Shown one piece after another: positions 38,042-46,958 of a stretch of DNA of 64,000 nt. The stretch's first letter is position 1, and every line of letters starts with the position of its first letter. The position numbers and the translations under genes were made by a program. Where the stretch lies: positions 1 to 64,000 of the forward strand of contig JAJPIK010000052.1 of the NCBI GenBank assembly GCA_021324795.1, given 5' to 3'. Below the pieces are notes generated by a model, which worked only from the letters and a program-made list of their open reading frames with translations, was not told the DNA's origin and did not search any database. This DNA comes from Chloroflexota bacterium. GTDB lineage: Bacteria > Chloroflexota > UBA6077 > FW602-bin22 > CADDYW01.

Positions 38042-40809
38042 AGTTTCTTCCGTTGAATGCGCCACCAGACGCCGACTGGATACCCGACCATCTTCGCCAG
38101 GTCGCCAACTACTCTTAACCCGGGCACCAGCATCCATGCGACTACCTTTTGCAATCGGGGTCGGTTCCGCCCACTTCGGGCTAGCCTTCGATAGGGGCGA
38201 GACAGGTAAATCCCCGCCCCGACGACCAAGCCTAGCCAGGCCCGGTTATACCAGAATCCCAGCACGAATACAAGCGGAGCCACTAGGTAGGTCAGGTAAC
38301 GGATCAGGTGACGTCGGGGCCAGAGATTCGCCTTGCCATCGCCTCGTGCGTACAGATAATATTGACGGAAGAAGCTAGGTATTGACGGCCGTGGTCGGTA
38401 GGCAACCGTCGCCTCCGGGACCCAGGTGAAACGAAACCCCGCTTTGCGCAGCGCCAGGTCGAATACCACGTCCTCGCAGTAATCCAGCCACTCCGGATAG
38501 CCACCGACGGCTTCCCAAGCTGTCCGACGGAACGCGATCGAGCGTGACGAAGGGATGAAACGATCCGGATTGATTTCGTCGACGTCCGGCAAGGTTGTCG
38601 CGCCGAGCGCCCATTCAAAGGTATTCTGTGGATCCGCGATGAAGAAGCCCATCGCAACGTCGGTACCAGTGTCAATACCACCCTCAAACGGTCGGCTAAT
38701 CCGTTCGAGCCATTGCGGGTTCAAGCGTGTCCCCGCATCGGTACAACAGATGACTTCTCCGGTCGCCGCGAGAATCGCTCGGTTCCGCCCCGCCGCGATG
38801 TTAGCGCCTGGGCAACGGAGCAAGCGGATTGGTGCGCCCTGCGTAATCATCTTCTCGATGATCTCCACCGTCCGATCGGTCGAGCCACCGTCGGCGATCA
38901 CGATCTCATCCGGCGGCCGGGTTTGCCCGAGCAATGACTGCAGGAGCGCCTCAATCGTCGCCTCTTCGTTCCGTACGGTGATGATCGTCGAGATTCTGGT
39001 CGGGCGCACAACGTCGATCGGCGGTACACTCGGCGTAGTCTGGCTCTCTTCACCGCGAAGGATCACTGCCTTCGGCCGTCGCCGAACTGTTACCACCAGC
39101 GTTCCGAGGCCAATCAAAGTGCCGGTCAATTTCCAGTACAGTTGCTCTTGGGGGGACTCGCGGTCGGCCACCAGGCCGTCGATCCCCACCGTCCCGTCCA
39201 AAACCGTGATGACCACGTGATGTGGGCCCGGTTCCAGTCCATCGGCAATCTGCTCGTGAACCTGCCATTGCTCATTCGACTGGGTGAGATCGAGCACGGC
39301 TTGCCCGTGCACAATCGGCAGATCATTTGCCTTCAGGGGGCTTCCGTCGATCGTCACCGCGAGCTTGCCAAATTTGGGCCCAACTGGCACTACCAGGTCG
39401 AGCCAGCTTGCATCCAGATCGAAGCTCAGAGTTGCTCCGGGTACCGAGGTCTCCTTGAGCTGACCAAGACTGGCCCGCCGATCTTTGACTTCGTTCCAGC
39501 CATTCCCCCAATGCAGCGGCCAATCATTCTCTTGATGAAAGCCACGGTAAAGAATCGGCGGCGCTGTCAAGTACTTTTGGAGAGCATAATAGACCAGCTC
39601 CGGCTTCCAATCGACGCTAACCAGGTCGAAGTAGTACTGTTGCAGCTTTTTGCTCGATGGATAGACCATCCGGAAATGCCACACCGCCATCGGCCCCATC
39701 CACGGCCACTGCTCGGCGGCCCGTTGGTACGCCCGAACCGTGTAGGCAGCTTGGAGCTCGCGACTCACGCTTCCGTAAAGAGGGGCTTGTGGCCAGTTAG
39801 GCGGCAATGAGTCCCAGCCGATCTCGGAAGCCCAGATCGGCTTGCTCGCGTCGCCATTACGAACCATGATCTCACGCAGCAGAATCGGCCGAGAGAAGTT
39901 CACGTCATTTGGCTGGTTGATTCGCATGTCGTCCGGGCCGTCGCGTAATCCGTAGGCATTGGTCGAAAGCACATCGAAGTAGGGTTTCGCCCCGGCGTCG
40001 TACATGCCTTGCAGGAAGGTAACGTCCGGCATCGCTCGATCGCTATTCTCAACTGTCGGCGCAAGCGCGGCGGAGAGAATCACCACGCTCGGATCGACCG
40101 CTTTCGCGCGTTGGTAAGCGATTTTGAGGAGGCGCACGTAATCGGCTGGCTGTGCCACTTGGTTTCCCCATTCAAAAGCCAGATTCGGCTCATTCCAGAT
40201 CTGGTAATAGTGCACTCGCCCTTTATAACGTTGGACAACCGCAGCCACGAAGTCGCCAAAATCCTCGTCATTCACCGGCGGCGTCTCGATCTTGGAGACA
40301 CCGGGGGGGCGAGCCCAGGTCGGCGTGGTATCAATCCGAAAGATAACCTGAATCCCCTTCTGCTGCGCCAGATTGACGATGCGATCGTAATTAGCCCAGG
40401 AGCTTTTGCTGGGATCCAGGCGATCGTAGTACTCGCCTTTGGCGGGACGCTCGACGTCACTCCAGAGCAGCTCCTGCTTAATAAAGTAAAAGCCCGCTGC
40501 TTTGATCATGTCCAGACTGCGCTCGACGTTCGAAGTCTGGACTTCCTGATCGAGAAAGACGTTAACAGCGTAGGGTGGCACACTGGTCTCGGCGATAGGC
40601 GCGAGATCGTCCGTTTGCGTTGGCGGCGCCACGGCGACCGAGTACAACGCGAGGATCTGGTTTTTCAGTCCTATGCCAAGAACGTCAGCCACCCGGTGCC
40701 GAGCCGGTCCACGAACGATAAGAAACAGTCCGAGCAAGACCACCAAACTGCTGATGATCCCGATGACGAGATGCGTGGCCGACCGGAGAGAACAAAGCCT
40801 ATGCTTCAC
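38038..40809 (-). CDS. fusion of an extracytoplasmic clan GH-A glycosidase-like domain and a GT2 glycosyltransferase
   Basis: A protein of about 923 residues. A first membrane helix (about residues 15-35; VIGIISSLVVLLGLFLIV) leads to an external TIM-barrel part. YYQIWNEPNLAFEWG carries the acid/base Glu after Asn, and PIWASEIGWDSLPP the likely nucleophile Glu, as in GH39-like clan GH-A enzymes. A beta domain follows. A second helix (LTGTLIGLGTLVVTV) returns to the cytoplasm, to a GT2 domain (ISTIITVRNEEATIEALLQS, IVIADGGSTDRTVEII, CTDAGTRLNPQW, DYCEDVVFDLAL), then C-terminal helices. Both catalytic glutamates are retained. The GTG at 40809 overlaps the upstream GT4 stop by 11 bp. Confidence 0.8.
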   Translation of the reverse strand: MKHRLCSLRSATHLVIGIISSLVVLLGLFLIVRGPARHRVADVLGIGLKNQILALYSVAVAPPTQTDDLAPIAETSVPPYAVNVFLDQEVQTSNVERSLDMIKAAGFYFIKQELLWSDVERPAKGEYYDRLDPSKSSWANYDRIVNLAQQKGIQVIFRIDTTPTWARPPGVSKIETPPVNDEDFGDFVAAVVQRYKGRVHYYQIWNEPNLAFEWGNQVAQPADYVRLLKIAYQRAKAVDPSVVILSAALAPTVENSDRAMPDVTFLQGMYDAGAKPYFDVLSTNAYGLRDGPDDMRINQPNDVNFSRPILLREIMVRNGDASKPIWASEIGWDSLPPNWPQAPLYGSVSRELQAAYTVRAYQRAAEQWPWMGPMAVWHFRMVYPSSKKLQQYYFDLVSVDWKPELVYYALQKYLTAPPILYRGFHQENDWPLHWGNGWNEVKDRRASLGQLKETSVPGATLSFDLDASWLDLVVPVGPKFGKLAVTIDGSPLKANDLPIVHGQAVLDLTQSNEQWQVHEQIADGLEPGPHHVVITVLDGTVGIDGLVADRESPQEQLYWKLTGTLIGLGTLVVTVRRRPKAVILRGEESQTTPSVPPIDVVRPTRISTIITVRNEEATIEALLQSLLGQTRPPDEIVIADGGSTDRTVEIIEKMITQGAPIRLLRCPGANIAAGRNRAILAATGEVICCTDAGTRLNPQWLERISRPFEGGIDTGTDVAMGFFIADPQNTFEWALGATTLPDVDEINPDRFIPSSRSIAFRRTAWEAVGGYPEWLDYCEDVVFDLALRKAGFRFTWVPEATVAYRPRPSIPSFFRQYYLYARGDGKANLWPRRHLIRYLTYLVAPLVFVLGFWYNRAWLGLVVGAGIYLSRPYRRLARSGRNRPRLQKVVAWMLVPGLRVVGDLAKMVGYPVGVWWRIQRKKL

Positions 40810-42019
40810 GAGCCTCGACCAACGTGTTATACAAGATGTCGAGGCGTGGCATGATGACCCGCCAATCAAATTCCTGGCAGACCAGTCTTCGCCCCGCTTC
40901 GCCGAGCAAACCGCGCAACCGCGAATCACCCAGCACCTGAACCACGCCACGGGCGAAGTCCGGCGCAGCATCGGCACGCACGTACTCAACGCCCGGACGG
41001 GCCGGCACCCCAGACATCCCAAGCGAGGTCGAAACAAGTGGAACAGCCATAGCCATACTTTGCAATACTTTTAGACGGACTCCACTTCCCATTCGCATTG
41101 GGACCACCAGCAGATCAGCCTGCTCGAACTCGGGACGTTCATCACTGACTTCGCCCATCACTTCGACCCCGGGAATCTGGCCAAGCGCCTGTACGCGTGC
41201 AGTTGGATCGCGTCCGACGATCCGGAATCGCGCATCCGGTCGCTCTTGACGAACCAGCGGCCAGACCGCACGACAGAACCATTCGACCGCATCGACATTG
41301 GGCCGGTAATCCATCTTACCGATAAAAAGCACCCTCTGGCCAGTCGTTTCACACCGTCGCCGTTGATACAGGGTCGTATCGACGCCATTCGGAATGATCG
41401 CCGGATTCAGTGTCGGACAGAGAGCAGCCAGGGCCGCCGCGTCGTCCTTCGACACCGCGACGACGCCATCCGCGATTCGACATGCCTCCCGCTCGTAACG
41501 GCGGAGCCGCCGGGCTTGAATCAGAGAATAGAGGGCCGGACCCCACTTTCCCTGCCCTAGACTGATCCGGCGGGCGCTCTCCTGTAATGCGTATTCAGCA
41601 TTGTGCTCGTCGAGGACAATGATTGGACCAGTCCCTTGCCGACCGTCACTCGCCGTTGTCCATAGTCGGAACATTTCCAAGCCTTCGATCTGGACGACAT
41701 CAAACATTTGCCGGGCAAGAAGCGACCTCAAGACGTCAACGTACGGCTGCGACCACAGGCGTTTCGCGAGATCCGGCTCTCTGGAGGTCACCATCCCGGT
41801 CAGCCGCTGGATCATCGAGCGTCGCGGGGGTGGGACGAGATGGACGTCGCGAACATACCCTTCAAGCACCTGCTTGACCTTGTAATTTCCGGGGTCGCCA
41901 TAGGCGACGACCGATACGTCGTGATGTGAACCCAGCCACTTCATCAGATAAAAATTCCGAAGCGCGGCACCGTGATCGGCGGGATACGGTGCGCGCGGCA
42001 TCAGCATCAGCAGACGCAT
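40799..42019 (-). CDS. GT4 family glycosyltransferase (GT-B fold)
   Basis: A protein of about 406 residues. The N-terminus is MRLLMLMPRAPYPADHGAAL, and the acceptor-domain phrase VVQIEGLEMF and donor-domain phrases VLFIGKMDYRPNVDAVEWFC and ADLLVVPMRMGSGVRLKVLQSMAMAVPLVST identify a GT4-type sugar transferase resembling PEP-CTERM/stp1 enzymes. The conserved E-x7-E region is partly altered (GVRLKVLQSM), as in that subgroup. The ATG at 42019 overlaps the previous gene's end by 13 bp. Sugar and acceptor are unknown. Confidence 0.82.
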   Translation of the reverse strand: MRLLMLMPRAPYPADHGAALRNFYLMKWLGSHHDVSVVAYGDPGNYKVKQVLEGYVRDVHLVPPPRRSMIQRLTGMVTSREPDLAKRLWSQPYVDVLRSLLARQMFDVVQIEGLEMFRLWTTASDGRQGTGPIIVLDEHNAEYALQESARRISLGQGKWGPALYSLIQARRLRRYEREACRIADGVVAVSKDDAAALAALCPTLNPAIIPNGVDTTLYQRRRCETTGQRVLFIGKMDYRPNVDAVEWFCRAVWPLVRQERPDARFRIVGRDPTARVQALGQIPGVEVMGEVSDERPEFEQADLLVVPMRMGSGVRLKVLQSMAMAVPLVSTSLGMSGVPARPGVEYVRADAAPDFARGVVQVLGDSRLRGLLGEAGRRLVCQEFDWRVIMPRLDILYNTLVEAREA

Positions 42020-43128
42020 GACACCGCCTGCTGATAGACGGCAGCCGTCTCTCGAGCAACTGTCGGCCAGTTGAAAAGTCCCGCCCGACGTCGCCCCCGG
42101 GCGCCCAGCTCGGCGCGCAGCTCTGAATCCTCCCAAAGCCGCGCCATCGCTTCAGATATTGCTTCGACATCGTCAGGAGAAACAGTCAAACCAGCATCGC
42201 CGACAATCTCCGGCAGTGAGGCCACGTTCGATACCAGGGTTGCTCGACCGCACGCCATCGCTTCGAGAGCCGGCAGACCGAAGCCCTCGTAGTGCGATAC
42301 GAGGGCCAGAACGAGGGCCCCATTGTACAGCGCCACTAGATCGTTCTCATCGACGCGACCGAGCAGCCGTACGGAGTCACCTAAAGGCTTTAGCCAGGCA
42401 TCGAACTCGTCGGAAAGCCAACCGCGTTTCCCGACCAAGGCGAGCAAAGGGCCATTCGGTCCGTATCGCCATCGAAAGCGCGCAAAGGCTTCGACCAAAC
42501 GCCCCAGGTTCTTTCGCGGCTCAAGCGTCCCCACGAAGAGAAAGTAGGGGCGATCAAGGCCGAACCGCTCACGTACCCACCTTGCCGCCTGCTCCGCCGG
42601 AAGCGGAACGAAGGCAGACCCAACCCCTTCCGGGATCACTGCGATCTTTTCCGGGGACGCGGCGGTCAACTCCAGCAAGTCACGCTTGGTCGCCTCGGAA
42701 ACACAAATGATCCTTTCGGCTTCGGCAACCGATCGATGGATTTGTCGATAGTACTGCAAGCTATCCGAGGTCAAGAACTGCGGAAAACGCAGAAACGCAA
42801 GGTCATGAACCGTGATGACCCGGGCCCAACGTCGACCGAGCCGTGCCGGTGCAATAAAATCGGGACTGTGCAGGAGGTCGACATGAAGCGTGGCCAGCTC
42901 GAGACCGAAAGTCCAGCGCTCCCAACGATGATGGCATGGCGTCCAGGCGATACGAGACGATATACCGTCGAGGTCGTCTGGCTGCTTGTCTTTGTGGCTA
43001 CGCACGGCCACGACGTCGACAATACGGCCCACTTCCTGGAAACCACGAAGCAGACCCCGAATGTACGTTGCCGTCCCAGCCGATTGGTAGGCAAGCAGAC
43101 GGGCATCAATCGCCACGCGAACCATCAT
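42007..43128 (-). CDS. GT4 family glycosyltransferase (mannosyltransferase-like)
   Basis: A 373-residue GT-B enzyme. It begins VRVAIDARLLAYQSAGTATYIRGLL, a typical opening for WbaZ/MtfB-type mannosyltransferases, with VITVHDLAFLRFPQFL and PYFLFVGTLEPRKNLGRLVEAF following. The donor motif is LVSHYEGFGLPALEAMACGRATLVSN, with both glutamates of E-x7-E. It is the first gene of the coupled minus-strand series. No clear promoter was found in the 43.13-43.28 kb gap. GDP-mannose is a reasonable donor but not demonstrable here. Confidence 0.85.
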   Translation of the reverse strand: MMVRVAIDARLLAYQSAGTATYIRGLLRGFQEVGRIVDVVAVRSHKDKQPDDLDGISSRIAWTPCHHRWERWTFGLELATLHVDLLHSPDFIAPARLGRRWARVITVHDLAFLRFPQFLTSDSLQYYRQIHRSVAEAERIICVSEATKRDLLELTAASPEKIAVIPEGVGSAFVPLPAEQAARWVRERFGLDRPYFLFVGTLEPRKNLGRLVEAFARFRWRYGPNGPLLALVGKRGWLSDEFDAWLKPLGDSVRLLGRVDENDLVALYNGALVLALVSHYEGFGLPALEAMACGRATLVSNVASLPEIVGDAGLTVSPDDVEAISEAMARLWEDSELRAELGARGRRRAGLFNWPTVARETAAVYQQAVSCVC

Positions 43129-43237
43129 CCACCCGCTCGCCCGTTTTGCGCCCGGGCAAGACCGGAGGGATTATAGCACAGGCGTCTCAGCAGCCCTTAA
43201 GGACAAGAGGCTGCTTGTTCTTATCTTCTTCATCTTA

Positions 43238-43266
43238 TTGCTCAATCGCCTTGCTTGATGTATAAT
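43238..43266 (+). promoter_or_regulatory. candidate promoter of tRNA-Arg
   Basis: A perfect TATAAT (43261-43266) lies 20 bp before the tRNA, with TTGCTC 17 nt upstream. The -35 is weak, but the -10 and position fit a stable-RNA promoter. Confidence 0.5.
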
Positions 43267-43286
43267 CCATAACGCTGATGCAATGA

Positions 43287-43360
43287 GCGCCTGTAGCTCA
43301 GTGGATAGAGCACCGGCCTCCGGAGCCGGGTGCGGGAGTTCGAGTCTCCCCAGGCGTACC
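43287..43360 (+). tRNA. tRNA-Arg (anticodon CCG)
   Basis: The acceptor 5' strand GCGCCTG pairs with CAGGCGT (43351-43357, with a terminal G-U). The D-arm is GCTC/GAGC. The anticodon stem CCGGC/GCCGG encloses the loop CTCCGGA with anticodon CCG (reads CGG, arginine). The T-arm is GGGAG-TTCGAGT-CTCCC. The 3' end reads ACC followed by G, so the final A of CCA is not encoded and must be added enzymatically. Confidence 0.95.
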
Positions 43361-43363
43361 GGG

Positions 43364-43407
43364 AAACAAAAAGCACGCTCGGCTTTTGTCGAGCGTGCTT
43401 TTTGTTT
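43364..43407. terminator. bidirectional terminator between tRNA-Arg and tatC
   Basis: The arm 43364-43381 (AAACAAAAAGCACGCTCG) is exactly complementary to 43390-43407, with an 8-nt loop. The GC core is flanked by A-runs and T-runs on both sides, so it can end transcription from the tRNA (plus) and tatC (minus). Confidence 0.92.
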
Positions 43408-43413
43408 GGATCT

Positions 43414-44178
43414 CTAGGCAAAGCGGGCGAAGAGAATGCCGAGTTCATAGAGCAGGTAGAGAGGAACCGCCACGAGCGTCTGATTGAATGGGTCAGGAGT
43501 TGGCGTGATCGCGGCAGCGATGATGAAAACGGCGAGAATGGCATACTTGCGGTACCGCGACAAGCGATGGACGTCGACCAGATGAACTTTCGCCAGCATG
43601 TAGATGACCAACGGCGTCTCGAACGCCAGCCCCATCCAGAAGAGAACGGTCGTCACAAAACCAATGTAATTGCTGATCCGGATCTCGTCGGTGGCAACGG
43701 TGCTAAACGTCAACAAATAACGGGTAGCGAAAGGCAGAACGACGAAATAACCGAAAAGCATACCAAAGAGGAAAAAGACGCTCACCAGCGGCAAGAGGGT
43801 GAAGACAATACGCCGCTCCTTGCGCGTCAACCCGGGACTGACAAAAGCGATAACTTCGTAAACAAACACCGGCATCGCGATTGCCGCGCCGGTCATTATC
43901 GCCACCTTGAAATAGCTGGTGAACATCTCGGTCATCTCAATGTACACCGGCTTGAAGCCCGGCGGCGCCGGGTTCAGAAGGATGCCAAAGACCTGATTGG
44001 AAAAAACGAGGCCAATGACGGTGCCGATCACCATCGCGATCGCACACCAGGTCAACCGGCTCCGCAACTCTTGGAGATGTTCGACGATCGTCATCTCCGG
44101 ACCGCCGAACTCTTCCTCCTCGGCGACATCTGGACCGCCGCTGACCCAATCTTTCAGTTTGTCGACGACCGTGCTCAC
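43414..44178 (-). CDS. tatC: Sec-independent protein translocase TatC
   Basis: A 254-residue six-helix membrane protein, the receptor of the twin-arginine export pathway. Signatures are IVEHLQELRSRL at the N-terminus, the segment ending FVYEVIAFVSPGLTRKERR, and YFVVLPFATRYLLTF. The N-terminal cytoplasmic extension of about 25 residues is acidic. Its start overlaps the tatA/B stop (ATGA), so receptor and pore subunits are translated together. A terminator shared with the tRNA follows. Confidence 0.94.
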   Translation of the reverse strand: MSTVVDKLKDWVSGGPDVAEEEEFGGPEMTIVEHLQELRSRLTWCAIAMVIGTVIGLVFSNQVFGILLNPAPPGFKPVYIEMTEMFTSYFKVAIMTGAAIAMPVFVYEVIAFVSPGLTRKERRIVFTLLPLVSVFFLFGMLFGYFVVLPFATRYLLTFSTVATDEIRISNYIGFVTTVLFWMGLAFETPLVIYMLAKVHLVDVHRLSRYRKYAILAVFIIAAAITPTPDPFNQTLVAVPLYLLYELGILFARFA

Positions 44179-44915
44179 GTTCGTTGCCCCTCTCGACCAT
44201 CAACGCTGACCGTCGAAATCGTCGTCAGTTCTCTCTCCGCCTCTCTGCGCTCTTCCTCCGTCTCTTCGGCCGCGTCATCCTCCACTCCTTCCAGGTCTTC
44301 TTTGGACACGGCCGGAGCAACGTGGTCTGCGCTAACTTCAGCCATCGGAACTGGAAGCGCGACAACCTCTCCTGACGCGATCGTGGCCGTATCATGACCG
44401 TTCGAAGATCGGGGAATGGGAATTGGCGCACCATGAATCCATTCGAGGGCAATCGATGACTCAATCGCCGTCACGCCATCCCGTCGCCGCTGCGAGCGCT
44501 CCTCGACCGCCCCATGGGTCCAACTGGGAGCGATGCCCGAGCTATACACCGGGCGCGTAAAATAATCACTCCGCACCGGCGCCGTGATCTGGGGAATCGG
44601 CATCGGCGGGGCAACCCCCACTTGGGGAGCCTCGACCGCGGGAGTAACCACCACTTCGGTCTTCTCGACGACCACCGGCTCCTCAGCGACGACTTGGCCG
44701 GCCGGCTCATCAGTGAGCGATAACGCCCGTTGCAGCTCCGCTAAGGGATTTTCCGCAGCAAACTGCGATGACAGCTCTTCAGTGACACGGCGAAACTCAC
44801 GAATCCATTTCCCCACCGAGGCGGCGGTCTCCGGGAGCTTTTCCGGCCCCAGGACAACCAACGCCACCATCATAATCAGCAGCAACTCGCCTGGAGACAG
44901 GCCAAACAGATTCAC
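44175..44915 (-). CDS. tatA: TatA/TatB-type translocase subunit with long C-terminal tail
   Basis: A protein of about 246 residues. The first 60 match TatA/B: a short hydrophobic helix (LFGLSPGELLLIMMVALVVLGPEKLPE) and an amphipathic helix (ASVGKWIREFRRVTEELSSQF). F-G hinge features and L-G-P-E-K-L-P-E are family hallmarks. The remaining about 180 residues are acidic, Pro/Val-rich and probably disordered, longer than usual for TatA and closer to TatB-type tails. The GTG at 44915 with AAGGGG upstream is preferred over an in-frame start at 44954. Only one TatA/B gene is seen, so it may serve both roles. Confidence 0.85.
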   Translation of the reverse strand: MNLFGLSPGELLLIMMVALVVLGPEKLPETAASVGKWIREFRRVTEELSSQFAAENPLAELQRALSLTDEPAGQVVAEEPVVVEKTEVVVTPAVEAPQVGVAPPMPIPQITAPVRSDYFTRPVYSSGIAPSWTHGAVEERSQRRRDGVTAIESSIALEWIHGAPIPIPRSSNGHDTATIASGEVVALPVPMAEVSADHVAPAVSKEDLEGVEDDAAEETEEERREAERELTTISTVSVDGREGQRT

Positions 44916-45025
44916 TAGAACCCCTTTTCCCGGAGCGCCTGAGAGAGCCGCCAATCAATTGGCAGACTTGAGTAAACACACACCAAGGCCGTCAGCGGCA
45001 ACGGAATGTATCGACGACGTTTGCA

Positions 45026-45265
45026 CTACATCTGATGCTCGTTGATGTAATCGACTGCATCCTGCACGGTATGAATCTTAGCAGCGGCCTCGTCAGAAAT
45101 CTCCATGCCAAACTCTTCTTCCAGCGACATGATCAACTCGACCAGGTCCAGCGAGTCGGCGTTCAAGTCTTCGACGAACGCTGCTGTCGACTCAACCTGG
45201 TCATCTTCTACGCCAAGCTGCTCGACAATAATTTTTTTCACCCGCGCGTAAGTATCTTCCGCCAT
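45026..45265 (-). CDS. acpP: acyl carrier protein
   Basis: A 79-residue acidic four-helix carrier. The phosphopantetheine serine is in [24 protein letters not shown] (about residue 38). It shuttles acyl chains for type II fatty acid synthesis; FabD, its malonyl loader, lies two genes upstream. It is last in the DUF177-rpmF-fabD-nusB-acpP series, 92 bp after nusB. Confidence 0.96.
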   Translation of the reverse strand: MAEDTYARVKKIIVEQLGVEDDQVESTAAFVEDLNADSLDLVELIMSLEEEFGMEISDEAAAKIHTVQDAVDYINEHQM

Positions 45266-45357
45266 CCTGTCACCCCAAATTGTCGGTTAAAAAAAGGAGA
45301 TTACCAGGGTGGTCTCGAAGCAGACAAGCCAACGCCCATCCTCTCGGCTGAGCCGCG

Positions 45358-45807
45358 TCAACTCTGCGATTGCTTCACTCGACCAGCCGCCACGGTACCG
45401 AGGACGCCATTGATAAATCGGCCGGAGTTTTCGCTCCCGAAGATCTTGGCGATTTCCACCGCTTCGTTGATCGCAGCCTTCATTGGCACCCGGTTATTAT
45501 CAAACAAAAGCTCGAAGATTGCAAGGCGCAGCACGTTCTTGTCAATCGGGGGCATCTGCTCCAGCGGCCACGCTGGAGCAGCGCGTGCCAATTCTTGATC
45601 GATCGCCGGTCGGTTCGCCAGTATGCCCTCGACCAGGTGGCGTGCAAACATACCGACTTCGCCAGCGGTTGACTCGAGTTCGAGTAACCGATTCAGCGCC
45701 TCGAACGGCGGGTGACCAACCAGGTCAGCTTCGTACAGTGCCTGCAGGGCCAACTCCCGCGCTCGACGACGATTACTGGCTACGACTCCGGGTTCCTTCC
45801 TGGCCAC
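45358..45807 (-). CDS. nusB: transcription antitermination protein NusB
   Basis: A 149-residue all-helical RNA-binding factor that works with NusE (S10) in rRNA antitermination. The N-terminus RRRARELALQALYEADLVG and the C-terminal INEAVEIAKIFGSENSGRFINGVLG are clear signatures. It overlaps the end of fabD by 28 bp. An N-terminal GTG or later start is possible, but RRRARELALQALYEAD must be included. Confidence 0.92.
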   Translation of the reverse strand: MARKEPGVVASNRRRARELALQALYEADLVGHPPFEALNRLLELESTAGEVGMFARHLVEGILANRPAIDQELARAAPAWPLEQMPPIDKNVLRLAIFELLFDNNRVPMKAAINEAVEIAKIFGSENSGRFINGVLGTVAAGRVKQSQS

Positions 45808-46760
45808 GTCGTTGACCTCATTGTGTCGATCTGCTCGCCATCGCCGATTGATAACACCGTCAGCTTCGGTTCGATGCGCCGCACCAGACCATTCAACACC
45901 TGGCCAGGCGCAAGCTCAATCAAACAATCAAGCTGATACGCTCCAAGTCGCCGCACACTGTCGACCCAGCGCACTCGAGCACTGATTTGATCGGTCAGCT
46001 CTGCGCGGATCTCGCTGGGCGTGCGCATTGGCTCAGCAGTACAATTCGCGACGACGTCGAACATCCCCAACCTAATTTCTGTACGCTCGATTGCCTGGCC
46101 TAGCGCCTCTGCCACTGGCGTCATCAAGGGGGAATGAAATGCTCCACTGGTCGCCAACGGTAGACTGCGCCGCGCCCCACGCTCTTTAGCGAGAACGGCT
46201 GCCGCGTTAACCGCGTCCACGGTTCCACTGATCACGACCTGCCCCGGAGCATTGTCATTCGCGACGACGACGACCTGCGCGGTAGCCGCCTGTGCCGCCT
46301 CACAGACTGCTTCGACCTCGCTCAGCGAGAGACCAAGGACTGCCAACATCGCTCCCGGTTGGGCTTCCCCGGCTTCACTCATCAGTTGGCCGCGGGTAGC
46401 GACTAGTCGCAGGCCATCGGCAAACGTCATTGCTCCCGCCACGGCCAAAGCAGTATACTCGCCCAGACTGTGGCCGGCCGCCACGACAACCTCGATCCCA
46501 TCGGTCACACGATCTTGCCAAACCTCCTGGCACGCGAGCCAGGAAGCGTAGCCAGTAACGTACAGCGCAGGCTGCGCGGTCGCCGTTTCGCGAAGCGCTT
46601 CTTCGCTGCCTTCCAGACACAGACGACGGAGGTCACGCCCCAGCACGTCGGCTGCCTCTTCAAAGACTGCTCGTGTCGACGCGAAGTTCTTCCATAGCGC
46701 AGATCCCATGCCGACGTGCTGAACGCCCTGTCCTGGACAGAGGATGCCGACCCGTGACAT
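45780..46760 (-). CDS. fabD: malonyl CoA-acyl carrier protein transacylase
   Basis: A 326-residue enzyme loading malonyl groups onto acyl carrier protein. The oxyanion/GQG motif GILCPGQGVQHVGMGSALW opens the protein. The catalytic serine is in AAGHSLGEYTALAVAGA, and the second catalytic histidine is in ATSGAFHSPLMTPVAEAL. The start is 4 bp after rpmF, and the 3' end overlaps nusB. The fab set here lacks fabH, fabG, fabF and plsX, which must be elsewhere. Confidence 0.94.
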   Translation of the reverse strand: MSRVGILCPGQGVQHVGMGSALWKNFASTRAVFEEAADVLGRDLRRLCLEGSEEALRETATAQPALYVTGYASWLACQEVWQDRVTDGIEVVVAAGHSLGEYTALAVAGAMTFADGLRLVATRGQLMSEAGEAQPGAMLAVLGLSLSEVEAVCEAAQAATAQVVVVANDNAPGQVVISGTVDAVNAAAVLAKERGARRSLPLATSGAFHSPLMTPVAEALGQAIERTEIRLGMFDVVANCTAEPMRTPSEIRAELTDQISARVRWVDSVRRLGAYQLDCLIELAPGQVLNGLVRRIEPKLTVLSIGDGEQIDTMRSTTWPGRNPES

Positions 46761-46764
46761 GCGC

Positions 46765-46944
46765 TTACTTAGTCTTTAAGACCTGCTCGCCTTTGTAGGT
46801 TCCACAGTTCGGGCAAACCTGATGGGCCGGTCGCATTTCGTGGCAGTGCGGGCATTCCACCAGGTGAGGAGGGGTGATGTGGAGATGCTGTCGCCGCTCG
46901 CCCTGACGTGCTCGCGACGTTCTCCGTTTGGGCAGTGGTGGCAT
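46765..46944 (-). CDS. rpmF: 50S ribosomal protein L32
   Basis: A 59-residue protein. The minus-strand frame from the ATG at 46944 reads MPPLPKRRTSRARQGERRQ, then a C4 zinc ribbon (CPHC and CPNC, residues about 31-47) and the end YKGEQVLKTK. This is the zinc-binding form of L32. AAGGAGAA lies about 10 nt upstream. It stands between DUF177 and fabD, the conserved yceD-rpmF pairing. A longer overlapping frame in the same place is spurious. Confidence 0.95.
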   Translation of the reverse strand: MPPLPKRRTSRARQGERRQHLHITPPHLVECPHCHEMRPAHQVCPNCGTYKGEQVLKTK

Positions 46945-46958
46945 GAGTCATCTTCTCC

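Noticed and set aside
40009-40854. 281-residue plus-strand frame
   Set aside because: Antisense shadow of the GH-GT2 fusion gene, with no family features.
43330-44397. 355-residue plus-strand frame starting in the tRNA and running over tatC
   Set aside because: Highly charged shadow frame antisense to the clear TatC and TatA/B genes, starting inside a tRNA.
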